Assembly: GCA_029204225.1 (NCBI GenBank)
Contig: CM055093.1
Coordinates: forward strand, 18,829,041 to 18,893,040
Direction of reading: 5' to 3'
Length of the DNA stretch: 64,000 bases
From: Diphasiastrum complanatum
Lineage: Eukaryota; Streptophyta; Lycopodiopsida; Lycopodiales; Lycopodiaceae
Shown here: one piece after another, positions 26,950 to 37,440 of the stretch
Numbering within the stretch: the first letter of the stretch is position 1
How the letters are laid out: the number at the start of each line of letters is the position of its first letter
Position numbers and translations under genes: made by a program
The notes under the pieces: generated by a model
What the model was told of the DNA's origin: nothing
Database searches by the model: none
The model's input: only the letters and a program-made list of their open reading frames with translations

Positions 26950-28180
26950 TACGGACCTGTATTTCCACACATGTGAGATCAGCCTGTTTCAAATAGGTGT
27001 ATATCTCATGTATTGATCCATTTCTTGTGTTTGATAGCTTGTTAGAGAGGTATTGAAGTGTAGAATGTTGTGCTTGTGTTTATAAATCAGTTTGATTTGA
27101 TTCTAGAGAGAATTAGGCAATCAAAGTGATAGGGAGTGTAACCCATCTTGTGTGATATGCCAAAGAGATCACACATCTATTCAATCTCATCAATGTTTAC
27201 ATTTTGTGTTTTCAATCAAAGATAGAATTGGTAGACAAGTTATAGATGTCATAGACACATCATTTCACACAAATAAATTGTGTTTGAGTTCAATGTGTGA
27301 TCCTAGAGTGATTCCATCTTTTGAAACTCAAGGTAGAAATTGACATCAATCTTGTTAGTGTTTCATCATCTTATTGAACTAGATCTAGATTCAAGTTGAT
27401 TCATTCACTGTTGTGAGCAAGATCTCACATTGTTTGTTACTAGATTTCATAGGTTGGATCAACATTCCAAGATATATCCTAGATTGAGAAGAGTAGCAAC
27501 AGATTCAATTCCACTTTTTTGTCACTACTAGAAATCTCTCATAGTGAACATGTCGTCCATTGGTTCGGTTCTTTTAGAAGAGAGATTTACATCTTCCAAA
27601 TATAGATAGGAAGGGAATCTTTATTGGTTCTACAGGATGTAATGGTCATAGTGTTAGGAGTTGAAGTTCAACGAGAAGCTCCTAATCAAGCTCTAGAGTT
27701 CAAGAAGAAATATAAGATTGCTCTTCATGGTACAAAAATGAATGTGTCCAATGAGGTGTAAGGGAGATCAGTTCTTGCACCACTGCCGAAGACACTTTTG
27801 CACCTGTTGCAAAAATGGTAACTATAGGAATTCTCATTTCTCTTTCATGTTATCACAATTGGAGGATGTTTGAACTAGATGTACCTAATGCTTTCCTCAA
27901 TGGTTTCCTTGAGGAGGAGATCTACATGGAGCTACCACCTGGATTTGTAAAAGTTGGTAAAGAAGCAAAAGCATGTATTTTGTTTAAAAGCCTTTATGGA
28001 CTAAAACAAGCACCAAGGTCTTGGTATGTAAGGCTCAACTCTTTCCTTATATCACTCAGATTTCATCTTAGTGATTATGATCTATCATTGTACATTAAGT
28101 TTGTAAATCTTTGAGGACATCACTCTTTATAGGAGCCTTATTGGCTCCCTCATTTGGTTAATTGTGACTGAAGAAACAAA
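26950..28180 (+). mobile_element. Copia relic with gag joined to reverse transcriptase
   Basis: Bases 26950-27350 resemble, in reverse, the untranslated leader of copia J (43300-43800), including the CAGTTTGATTTG block. A gag fragment follows (about 27635-27765: VMVIVLGVE, EFKKKYKIALH, MNVSNEV) and continues almost directly into RT at about 27780 (EDTFAPVAKMVTI). The RT frame 27815-28114 holds FELDVPNAFLNGFLEEEIYM and SLYGLKQAPRSW, then stops. A last RT piece (FEDITLY, LIGSLIW) lies at 28115-28175 after a further deletion that removed YVDD. Protease and integrase are entirely absent. Confidence 0.85.
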
Positions 28181-28743
28181 GTGTTTCTATTACCAAAGCT
28201 CTGCTAGCACTCGACTCCCAACCTGACAAAAATCACGAAGACCTTAAAGACAAAATGTTCACGAACAACATGAACAACAGGATTAGGTCAAACGACGCGA
28301 AAAGAAAATGTTCACGACACCCAAGGGTCGAATACCTTTGACCTTCGCGCTCCAAAGGACCAGGAAGATCCAACAAGTACCATGAAGTACAGTTTCTTGA
28401 TATGATATGATGATGTCAACATGAGAGCGTTAGGACGTGCCTAATCCACTGCTCTTGTAATCCATGATTAATCTTAGATTATTTAATCTATCTAATCATG
28501 AATGTTACTCTGAATATATGCAGTTTCTAGATGCACTAATGATACACACATACACAAACACAAATAGACAAAAATACAGAATACAGAATTCCGCCAGTGA
28601 GTGAGACAATTTTGTAAGCAGGATCCACAGAGATCCAAGAAGTCTGCTAGTAAGCGAGACACTGTTCGTGAGAGAACACCACTTTCTCTCATGCCAATGC
28701 GTTGTGTGGGTCTGTCACATACTGCTTAAACCAAGAAAATCAA
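28181..28743. other. Unresolved stretch before element A
   Basis: No coding motif. The part 28440-28740 has LTR-like features (GAGAGA-flanked segments with repeated AAGCGAGACA-like words) but no paired copy was found. Confidence 0.35.
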
Positions 28744-28748
28744 TAGAT

Positions 28749-29394
28749 TGTGAGAGATTTCAACTAGTTTAGTCATATTTTGGTAATTTGTCAATAAGAG
28801 GCCAAAACTCATTTTAGACTTATGGATAAACTTTTTGAAGTTATATTAGTTTAAAATACATTCAATAAACACTTTTTGAAAGTGTGGGAAAGTTGGTAGT
28901 CGAGTTTGAGAGAGATTCAAATTTGAACTTTGGGTACACTGAATCTAGACCCAAAAATAGTAGGGTTTACATTGTGGAGGGAAAGCCAAGTGGCCAATTA
29001 GAGTTTGGACACTCTATAAAAGGATGTAACTCATGGAGAGACACATATTCTCTCTTCTCTCTCTCTCATTTCATCATTATACATGGTTCTCTTTGGGTTC
29101 TACTACTCATTGGTGCACTATCTTGGTGATATCTTGCAATTCTATGTGTAGAATGATCATATTTTGCTATTTGCGGTTCCACACGTATGAAATATAGTGG
29201 GTTACTGTAATTGTACGGACAGCAAACATATTTTATGTTTTGGTTCATGTTTGATCAGTATCTCTTAGAATTTGCATCTCATTTTGTATGTAGATGTTGT
29301 TTTTTCTACATTGGCAGGATTGTTGGTTTGCTCCTTATTGTAACCAAAGATCAGAGACATGGATTGGATCTTGAATGATATGAAATCCTTCACA
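28749..29394 (+). repeat. 5' LTR of element A
   Basis: 646 bp, TG...CA ends. TATAAAAGG at 29015-29023 is the likely TATA box. A degraded palindrome CACACGTATG lies near 29170. The solo LTR at 8644-9166 belongs to the same family. Confidence 0.93.
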
Positions 29395-29407
29395 TGGTAT
29401 CAGAGCT
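29395..29407 (+). other. Primer-binding site of element A
   Basis: TGGTATCAGAGC directly follows the LTR; it is complementary to the initiator tRNA-Met region used by plant copia elements. Confidence 0.92.
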
Positions 29408-29992
29408 ATTGTGTTTCAGGTTATGAAAGGATCAGCCATCTTTAGCAAGGATTTGGAAGAGTTACCAATGCTAGAGCATGCTAGATTTATTTGTACTCAA
29501 AAATCAACATTTTTGTAGGTGTATAATTGATCTTTTGTAGGTCAAAACTCAATATAGGGTTATATACTTGATCAATTTTGATTTCACACTTGGCTTACTG
29601 GATTTAGATGATTTTTGGTGCATTAGGAAGGTCTCATTGGAGTCTCCAAGACGATATATCAAGTTTCTAGAAATTGCATGTAGAATTTGAGATATTCAAT
29701 TTTTTTGTGATTTTGTCAAAACCCTAATTTTGATTGGATCTCTAGTTTGTGAGGTATCGAACTTCATTTCAGTGTTTTTCAATCTTAGGAAATGGCAAGG
29801 ATCATTAGATTGAGGATAGATCATATGTTGATCAAGATTTCACTATTCTATGTGTTGATTTTCTAGTAGTGCTAGAAGAGATTTGAGAGATTCCATATCT
29901 TTGTGATTTCTACTTGAGTTCATTTGTTGACATTCAAGAGAGTGCTTTGTGCATTGGAGCAGGTTGAAAGAAGAAGATCGGGTCATTGCAAC

Positions 29993-31543
29993 ATGGCTAC
30001 AAGTGGTGGATTCATGTTGGAAGGCAATGATGGGCTTACCTCAATCAACTACTCTACTTGGAAGGTGAGGATGGAGTCCTTATTGGAGATGAATGAGTTG
30101 ATGGAGATTGTTGCAGGTGTGGAGGAGAGGCCTCAATCACCTCAAGATCAAGTGAGGTATGACAAGAGAGCAAAGAAGGCTCTACACATGATACAGATGA
30201 ATGTTACCAATGAACTTCTCAAGGAAGTTGGTAAGTGCACATCATCTTTGGAGGCTTGGGAAGCTTTGAAGAAGCTTTATGAATCCAAGCCTACATCAAG
30301 AGTGCTTACTCTTAGGAGGCAAATCTTTCAAAGTTTGCAAAATAAGGAAGAGAGTACTCATGCTTTTGTTTTGAGGGTTAAAGCATTCAATGATGAGTTA
30401 GCATGTATTGATGAAAGCATTAAGGAGGTAGAGCTTGTTCAAGTTATACTTAATGGCTTGTTGGATGATCATGCTAATCTTGTTCAAAGTTTTTCTATTC
30501 AAAAGACTTTGCCAATTATTGTGGACCTGCAAGAGATCTTGGTGAACGAGGAGTATAGGCTTCAATCAAGAGGAGGTGGATCTACATCAACATCTCATTT
30601 TGAAGAGGAGGCTATGTTCATCAAAGGCAAGTTCAAGGGCAAAGGCAAAGGCAAGTGGTCTAAAGGGAAAGATCAAGGTGAGACTTCTTCATTTGGCAAA
30701 AAGAAAGATAAGTCTAAGATCAAATGCTTTTATTGTGGAATCAAAGGGCGTTTTGCAAATGAATGTGTGAAGAAGCAAAGAGATGAAGGTAGCAAGCAAA
30801 TCAACTTTACTACTAATGATGAGGATCTAGGTGGTGGTGATTCTCTTTTGATGTGTTCTTCAAGTCTAATATCAAGTGAAGGTGACAAAGATTCATGGTG
30901 GATTGATAGTGGAGCTAGTTCACAAATGACTAGTCACGAGGAGTTCTTTACTTCTTTTGTCACTTATGATGGAGCCAAGAAAGCAATTCACATGGCCAAT
31001 GGTGGTGAGTGTGTGATTGAAGGTATTGGTTCAATTCCTATTTGTCTCTCTACTAATAGGAAAACAATACTTGATGGTGTTCTTTACATTCCTTCACTTT
31101 CAAAGAATTTGCTAAGTGTTGGTCAAATGATAGAGAAAGGATACATGGTAAAGTTTGGTGGTGATGCTTGTTTCATTACAAAGGAAGAAATCTTGGTTGC
31201 TAGGGGCAACAGACAAGGTAGATTTTTCAAGCCTGAAGCTTTTGCTATGGCTAACAAAAAGGAAAAGGAGATTGGTCTCTACTTTCCAAAGCTACCTTTT
31301 AGCATCAATAAGATTGGTGGATCTTATGCAAAGTCTAAAAAGCTTCCTTATGCTAGATCTAGGTCGAGATCTAATATGCTTCTTGGAGATGTTCATCTTT
31401 GTGCTAACTTGGCTAGTCTTGAGGATAATGATGGTGTTTCAATGGTTCTTCATGGCAAGTGCAAGCATGCAAAAGGTAAGGAAAGAGCTAACTTCATCAA
31501 TGGAGGTGAAGTTTCTTCCTTGGAAAAGATTGTTGCTAAATGA
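29993..31543 (+). CDS. Copia-type Gag-protease polyprotein of element A
   Basis: An intact frame of 516 codons. The start at 29993 (MATSGGFML) matches the Gag starts of related elements at 43136, 50581 and 52376, although the frame is open further upstream. Order: N-terminal Gag domain with YSTWKVRMESLLEMNEL (residues about 20-40), the LTLRRQIFQSLQ and VLNGLLDDHANLVQSF blocks, a lysine-rich linker, a CCHC zinc knuckle (about 245-258), then protease with WWIDSGASSQM (about 302-312). The knuckle's histidine is an arginine (CGT at 30749-30751), which should weaken RNA binding. After the protease fold (SLSKNLLSVGQM) the frame leaves the copia pattern: no GAG-pre-integrase or integrase follows. 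Gag would build the particle and protease would process it. Confidence 0.9.
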   Translation: MATSGGFMLEGNDGLTSINYSTWKVRMESLLEMNELMEIVAGVEERPQSPQDQVRYDKRAKKALHMIQMNVTNELLKEVGKCTSSLEAWEALKKLYESKPTSRVLTLRRQIFQSLQNKEESTHAFVLRVKAFNDELACIDESIKEVELVQVILNGLLDDHANLVQSFSIQKTLPIIVDLQEILVNEEYRLQSRGGGSTSTSHFEEEAMFIKGKFKGKGKGKWSKGKDQGETSSFGKKKDKSKIKCFYCGIKGRFANECVKKQRDEGSKQINFTTNDEDLGGGDSLLMCSSSLISSEGDKDSWWIDSGASSQMTSHEEFFTSFVTYDGAKKAIHMANGGECVIEGIGSIPICLSTNRKTILDGVLYIPSLSKNLLSVGQMIEKGYMVKFGGDACFITKEEILVARGNRQGRFFKPEAFAMANKKEKEIGLYFPKLPFSINKIGGSYAKSKKLPYARSRSRSNMLLGDVHLCANLASLEDNDGVSMVLHGKCKHAKGKERANFINGGEVSSLEKIVAK

Positions 31544-33005
31544 TTTCTTTGATCATATGGAAAAAGATGTTGTTAGGTGCATTCATGAAGGAGATGATTC
31601 TTCTACATTCTTTTGTTATGATTCTAAGAAAGTCATTTTTCCAGCAAGTGGAGTCACATGTCTTCATAAAGAGAGTAGATCAAATGGTTCTAACAAGAGA
31701 CTTGGTGAGGGAGATAGTCACCAGTCAAGGAGAAGAGAAGTATGTGAAGAGCTCAAAGTAGGATGTACTTTGAATGATGTCATTGTGAATGATAGTGAGG
31801 AAGAATCATTATCATATGAGTCACTACCTAAAACATTGAGTAGAAGTTCTTGTTTGAAAAAAGAGAGTACTTCAATCATCCTTATGTTGAAGGTAAAATC
31901 ATTTTTTTCACGACTTCTAATGTTTTTGAGGTTTCTACTTCTTATGATGCAATCATTAAGAGGGAGTCTTATGAAGGAAAGAGCAATGGAAGATTGGTTC
32001 TTGGGAAGATCCAAGGCATGGATCTCACATCTCTTCATCAACTCAAAGGATTCTATGATTGTGAATTGATCACTCATGCTCAAGATGGCAAAAGGTTGGT
32101 TGAAGAAGACTACATGGAGCAAATCGAGAGGAAATTTCTTCAAGGCAAGGGAATCTCATTGGTGAGCTTATTGAGGTTTGTTATGGACTCAAGAAGGCTC
32201 GATTTATTAGGTTTGATACTCATCTTCACCTACTCTACTTCATGCTGGATGGAAAGTTTGGAATCTATCTTTTGATTTATGATGGTGACATTGGTGACAT
32301 TGTTTTCACTAACCTTTATGGAAGATCGAGATCAAGCATTTGGCAAAGATGTTATGGATCTATTTTTGCAGCTTATTGAAGACTCGAGTAAGGTCAAGGG
32401 AACAGCAAGAAAGTTTTGTTCAAGTTTACTTTACTTGTTCTCTCATTTTCGAGCATTTTCATGTGGATGTGAGCAAATTGTCAAGATATGGTAAAACTAG
32501 CTACATTGGTGAGCATTGTTTTGATGTTGGATTTGTACTAGCATTCTTGGCTGGTTTTGCTAATGGAAATGAAGCTATTGGAGGTTCATTATGTCACTTA
32601 TTCATGGTCAAGTCATCAAGTGTTGATGGTTTCTTGTGGCAAGATGGAGATGGAGGCTCATTCATGGAGTTTTATGGTGGAGACATATCAAGAAAGGACA
32701 AAGTTGGAGGAGAAAAGCAAGCAAGTGGTCATCACTTACATTTATTGTTTGGTTGCTGTAATTTTTCAGAGAGTTCAAAGTTTGAAACGTGGAGGAATCA
32801 TTTCATTCACATTCTATTTGGTTCTTCATGTTCTAATTATATCTTGATGCGTAAAATTGATGTAAAAGCATCCAATTTGGACACTATTATCTATATTTAT
32901 TATGAAAGATACTTTAGAACCTTAGAAAGGAGATCTATACTTAGGATGGAGATCATTCTAAAGTTGGATCAAAGTTATATTGTCAAAACTATGCCAAAAC
33001 TAGTT
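31544..33005 (+). other. Non-pol internal region of element A with broken frames
   Basis: Between the Gag-protease stop and the polypurine tract lie several overlapping ORFs (31155-32069 in another frame, 31850-32275, 32340-33020), the last running into the 3' LTR. They read like one ancestral reading frame broken by shifts: for example GKIQGMDLTSLHQLKGF, then FLAGFANGNEAIGG and FWQDGDGGSFMEFYGG-like stretches. None matches integrase, RT or RNase H motifs and I do not recognise the product. Its length and position match the unknown ORFs downstream of gag-protease at 47510-48277 and 53725-54902, although sequence similarity to them is not evident by eye. Confidence 0.55.
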
Positions 33006-33015
33006 GAAGAGGGAG

Positions 33016-33585
33016 TGTGAGAGATTTCAACTAGTTTAGTCATATTTTGGTAAATTGTTAATAAGAGGCCAAAACTCATTTTAGACTTAGAGATAAACTT
33101 TTTTTGGGTACATTGAATCTAGACCCAAAAATGGTAGGGTTTACATTTTGGAGGGAAATCCAAGTGGCCATATAGGGTTTGGAAACTCTATAAAAGGATG
33201 TAACTCGTGGAGAGACACATCTTCACTCTTCTCTCTCTCTCTCTCTCTCATTTCATCATTATACATGGCTCTCATGGTTCTCTTTGGGTTCTACTACTCA
33301 TTGGTGCACTATCTTGGTGATATCTTGCAATTTTATGTGTAGAATGATCATATTTTGCTATTTTCGATTTCACACATGTGAAATACAGTAGGGTACTATA
33401 ATTGTATGGATAGCAAACATATTTTATGTTTTGTTTCATGTTTGATCAATATCTCTTAGAGTTTGCATCTCATTTTGTATGTAGATGTTGTTTTCTCTAC
33501 ATTGGCAGGACTGTTGGTTTGTTCCTTATTGTAACCAAAGATCAGGGACATGGATTGGATCTTGAATGATCTGAAATCTTTCACA
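33016..33585 (+). repeat. 3' LTR of element A
   Basis: 570 bp. Compared with the 5' LTR it lacks a block of about 85 bp between AAACTTTT and TTGGGTACA, and it has an expanded CT run near 33230-33250. TATAAAAGG lies at 33189-33197. CACACATGTG near 33373 corresponds to CACACGTATG in the 5' LTR. Confidence 0.92.
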
Positions 33586-33869
33586 TAGATAATGTTGTAG
33601 CTGTTATGGACATATCATTTTAAATTGTCTAATCTCGATTGATTTATTGCCTGCTTATTGTTCGTGTATTTCATTCGCTTTGTTTATCTATTCCGCACAT
33701 TGGTTCAATCTTGTTGAATGTTGAATTAACTTAAACATAGGTCAGCAGTGTCTGTCTACATTCTGGAGGACTGTAGGAATGATATAGCAGGCAATGACTA
33801 GTAATCATATCCGAACTCCATCCGAATTGATTTCATTCGTGTTTCATTTCGTCATTCGATTTGTTTCAG

Positions 33870-33882
33870 TGGTATCAGAGCC
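33870..33882 (+). other. Primer-binding site of copia M
   Basis: TGGTATCAGAGCC, perfect match to the plant copia consensus, 112 bp upstream of the gag ATG. Confidence 0.9.
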
Positions 33883-33981
33883 TGACATAGTCTGACATAG
33901 CCGCAAAGCTATCAGATCCAGGAGACAAAGCATTCAGAACAAGAAATCAGAAAGAGCAGCTGAAGAACACGATCTACAACA

Positions 33982-35725
33982 ATGGCATCAATAAGTAGTA
34001 TACAATCAAATATCTATACAATCCTCGACTCATCAGGATCTAACTTCCTAGCATGGAAGGTAAAGACCTCTCTCATTTTAAAAGGAAAAGGGCTTGGCCC
34101 TGGGTAGATGGCACCGAAGAGATGCCTACAACTACAGGCAAGGAGCTACGTGAATGGAGAGAGAAGAATGACAAGACAGTGGTCGTGTTGTCATCATCCA
34201 TCAAAAATAGCCTGACACTTGACCTGGCTACCCTCTCCAATGCAAGAGAGATGTGGGATACTTTACTCACAAGATTTCAGAAAAAATCACGCAGTCAGAT
34301 CATGCTTCTTGAAGATCAGCTGACAAACTTGCAATGGGATGGCAAAGACCTCACCTCCTTTATCAGAAAGATGAAAGATTTATGCCTTTCACTATACAAT
34401 TTTGGAGCAGAGAATGCAGTATCAGCAGAGAAGCAGCTCACCTATCTGTTAAGAGCTTTACCAAGATAATTCTAGACAACCCGAACTTTGCTAGCAAAGG
34501 ATCCAGCTATGACACTCGAAAAGGCAGTGATCGAGATTTGAGAAGAAGTTGAAGCTCGTGAGCACCTTGACCACAAGGATGCTTCTAACCAAGCTCTCTA
34601 CAACAACAAGGAGAAGACGAATAAGCAGTTTAAGCCTAAGAGGGAGTCAGACCGAAAGGCAGGATCGAGACCAGCAAGTAGAAGGAGCCAACAGATGCAA
34701 ATGCAAGAACAAAGAAAAGCCGAAACAACAAAATGGAGACAAGAAGATATGCGTGAGATGCAAATGCGAAGGACAAATTGCTAATTCATGTTGGCTAAAT
34801 CCGAAAATTGAGTGTATCCATTGTCACAAGAAGGGTCATGCAGCCATAGATTTGTACCAGAACCCAAAAAACAAACAAGCTCAAGGCAGACGGGAGAACA
34901 ATAATAGTTTGTCCTACATCGAAGATCCAGAAAGCTCAAAGATGGGCGAAGAAAGATCGAATCATAGAAATTCAACCGCTTACATCTGTGTAGACATGTG
35001 TGTAGTATCGACACCTGACACACAAAAAGTAATCCTTGATTCAGGAGCAACCCCACACTTTGTTACATCAAGATGGATAATGTCTGACTTTTGGAGTGTA
35101 GATTCATCAAGATTTATTATTCTTGGAGACGGATCGAAACATCAAGTGAATGGTATTGGTTCACTGTGGCTCAACACAAACGGCAAAGACAGACAAATCG
35201 AAGATGTTCTGTTCGTACCTATACTATAGTAGGACTTGCTATCAGTCGCAAGAATAGCATATGCTAGGATGCGCGTGACATTTTCAAATGAATCATGCAA
35301 TGTCGTTGATGCAAGCATCAGTACATTGATTACACAAGGTAGAAGAAAAGACAACCTATATCACTTGAAGGTACGCCTACCTGCAAATCAATCGCATCAA
35401 ACCCATGATGATTCGTCATATATTGTATGGCACAGGAGACTATGCCATATGAATTCAATGACATTGTATCACCAAAAGACAACGTTCTTACATGGTGAGC
35501 TAGATGAAGAAGTCTACATGTATCAACCTCCAGACTACATTTCGAATTCACTTCCTACTTATGCATGCAGAATGCACAAAGTATCTACGGTCTGAAGCAA
35601 TCAGCATGACAATGGTATAAGAAGAAAGATCATGCCCTGAAATCCTTAGGATTTAAGCCACTAATAGCTGATTTCAATGTTTATGTAAGAATTACAGATG
35701 GGAAGATCATCATTCGATAGTTCAT
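33982..35725 (+). pseudogene. Copia Gag-protease-RT remnant of element M
   Basis: The gag ATG at 33982 opens a frame with SNFLAWKVKTSLILKGKG, then a shift near 34100 moves to the frame ending at 34469 (MWDTLLTRFQKKS, LTSFIRKMKDL). A further frame (34549-35229) has two knuckle-like motifs, CVRCKCEGQIANSC (His replaced by Gln) and an incomplete CIHCHKKGH, then the protease triad VILDSGATPHFV at about 35032. The next frame contains IVWHRRLCHMN of the GAG-pre-integrase domain, joined directly to RT sequence TTFLHGELDEEVYMYQPPDY. RT continues with YGLKQSA and LKSLGFKPLIADFNVYV to about 35725. The deletion removed all of integrase and the front of RT. Confidence 0.87.
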
Positions 35726-35829
35726 CCAACTACGATATGTCAACCATCTTCACTTACTCGTCTTCGATAATTGAGCTCAATGCAAGTAAACATGCAATAA
35801 TGAATGGAACTAGATTAACATGGAATCTA

Positions 35830-36330
35830 GGAGAGTAGAGGAGATAAATCCAACAATGCTCACCAGTTTATTGTCTAGCCACGTGAACTTATCTCTTGGT
35901 GAGTTACTATGGATTGCACCTCAAGCCAAGAGCATCCTAGCTGAATGGGAACCATAAATAGTAGAGGAAGAGCCCTTATATTGTCCGGGCTATGAAGGAA
36001 TGAGCAACGTCACCTTGTCTATCAAGCATAAGAGGTTCGAGGACGAAGCAGCAGTGGTAGATAGAGGATCGGGTGTAAAATTGATCTCCACTACCTTGTA
36101 TCTGAATTGGGTTTTGCAAGGATTGAAACCAGCAAAAATTCGCCATCAAATTGGCAGATCAATCCTGTGTAAAACCAAAGGGTGTAGTTGACGACATCCC
36201 AGTGAAAATAGTGGGAATGCAGTTTGTAATCACTTTTGTGGTGATGGACATACCAAAATCCCCTTCCGCATACCGCATTTTACTAGGAAGACCTTGGTTG
36301 AGGATCACACAAGTGGTTCACAACTAGGGA
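35830..36330 (+). pseudogene. Gypsy Gag-protease fragment
   Basis: Reading across a stop and a frameshift, this encodes LLSSHVNLSLGELLWIAPQAK, then a retroviral-type aspartic protease: DRGSGVKLISTTLY, VVDDIPVKIVGMQFVIT and ILLGRPWL. The active-site triad is D-R-G, not D-S/T-G. The same succession occurs on the minus strand at 60147-60631 (ILSSKINISLGDFL, VEDIPVRIVGVQFIIT, VLLGRPWL), so both derive from one gypsy family. No LTR is attached. Bases 36331-36779 hold nothing recognisable. Confidence 0.8.
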
Positions 36331-36779
36331 ACTAGAAACCTCACCTTCAAAAACAGAGAGCAGGCTGTAAGGGTTGATCCAACCATGTGGGCGGTGAAAC
36401 CAATTACAACAAAAGCTGATGACGGATTGTCCACCACTGATCACACAATTGATCGTCCAAGACAAGCCAAGGGAGGTCATTACAACTCTGAAACGGATAT
36501 CTTGAGATGCACAGACGCGTTGTATGGCTGGGCATGCTTGTTGTTGGAAGTAAATCTGGTTTAGGCGTGCTATGGCTAGATCGTCCACTTTCTAAGTTTC
36601 TACCAAGCTTCAAACATAAATACAGCACTGAGGCTTACCCTACTAGTGCTCAGAACGGAAATGAAACTAAAATGACAAGATGCAAAACCTTACTAAGGCT
36701 TACCCAACTAGCAAGGTGATTAAACTAAATCCTGGATTAACAACCAAAGGGAATGGAAATGATAGATTGAGACTGAACT

Positions 36780-37291
36780 AGGCATAAAGCGATTAAAAAC
36801 ATGCCACAATAAAAACCAATGAAAGGAGGCAAGAGGAGGCCCGAGCACCTTCCCTCAAGCTATGCACCTTCCCAAAGGGAACACAAGTGAATAGAATGAC
36901 TTCTCAAAGAGAGATCAATTTAGCATAATCTCAAAGTGTTATTTACAAGGCAAATATCTCTCCTTTATGGCAAGGAGAGTCTTCCATAAGTATCCACTAA
37001 CTTATGGGACTAATTTATTTCTAGCCTTTCTAGAACTTCTAACTTAGGATTTAGACCTTCAAAGTTTGTTAACTTAGGAAAATTTAAGACAAAATATTTC
37101 TAATCTTAAGTTTCCTAAGTCTAAGTTCTAAATCTAAGTTTAAGCTATTTTATTATTATTTAAGCTTCTACTCATGGGCTTACAAAACACATGCCATGGT
37201 TGAAGTTTATTGATAGATACTCATACGTGGACTTACAAAACACATGCCACGGAGTTTTATTTCTTTCTTTTTATTAGCACAGTGGCTAACA
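36780..37291 (-). repeat. Probable gypsy-type LTR (reversed), right limit only
   Basis: On the minus strand AAGGAGGGGGATAA (about 37292-37305) is followed by TGTTAGCCACTGTGC, a polypurine-tract and LTR-start junction. The interval is AT-rich and LTR-like, but the far end is not visible, so 36780 is a guess. Confidence 0.5.
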
Positions 37292-37440
37292 TTATCCCCC
37301 TCCTTATTGGATTGGTGGTCCCACACCAATCAAAGCCTTTTCATCCTAGATCTTTTGCGCTTCTTGGAGGCAAGACTCTTGCTGGCGGGATTGGTAAATT
37401 TTGCTGCTGATGCCCTCCATCATTTGCCACCGCAATTTGT

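Larger units (their letters stand above)
28749..33585 (+). mobile_element. Complete non-autonomous copia-type element A
   Basis: The 5' LTR 28749-29394 and 3' LTR 33016-33585 both begin TGTGAGAGATTTCAAC and end TTCACA. The primer-binding site abuts the 5' LTR and the purine tract GAAGAGGGAG abuts the 3' LTR. The 5-bp sequence TAGAT flanks both ends (28744-28748 and 33586-33590), so the 4.84-kb insertion is structurally complete. Internally it carries gag and protease (29993-31543), then about 1.5 kb with no integrase, RT or RNase H. It would therefore depend on another element for cDNA synthesis and integration. The LTRs differ by a deletion and scattered substitutions, so the insertion is not recent. 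Confidence 0.93.
33591..35725 (+). mobile_element. Internally deleted copia element M
   Basis: An LTR-like end (TTTCA) at 33868 is followed by a primer-binding site at 33870-33882, gag from 33982, two zinc-knuckle-like motifs, protease, a GAG-pre-integrase fragment and then directly RT fragments. Integrase is missing and the RT stops short before YVDD; no 3' LTR was found. The 5' LTR, if present, was cut short by element A's target site at 33590 or lies in 33591-33869. Confidence 0.8.

Noticed and set aside
31718-32143. Minus-strand ORF of 141 codons
   Set aside because: Antisense shadow of the element-A internal region; composition is that of a complementary frame.
36283-36588. Minus-strand ORF over gypsy protease debris
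   Set aside because: It is the shadow of the plus-strand protease fragment ending LGRPWL.
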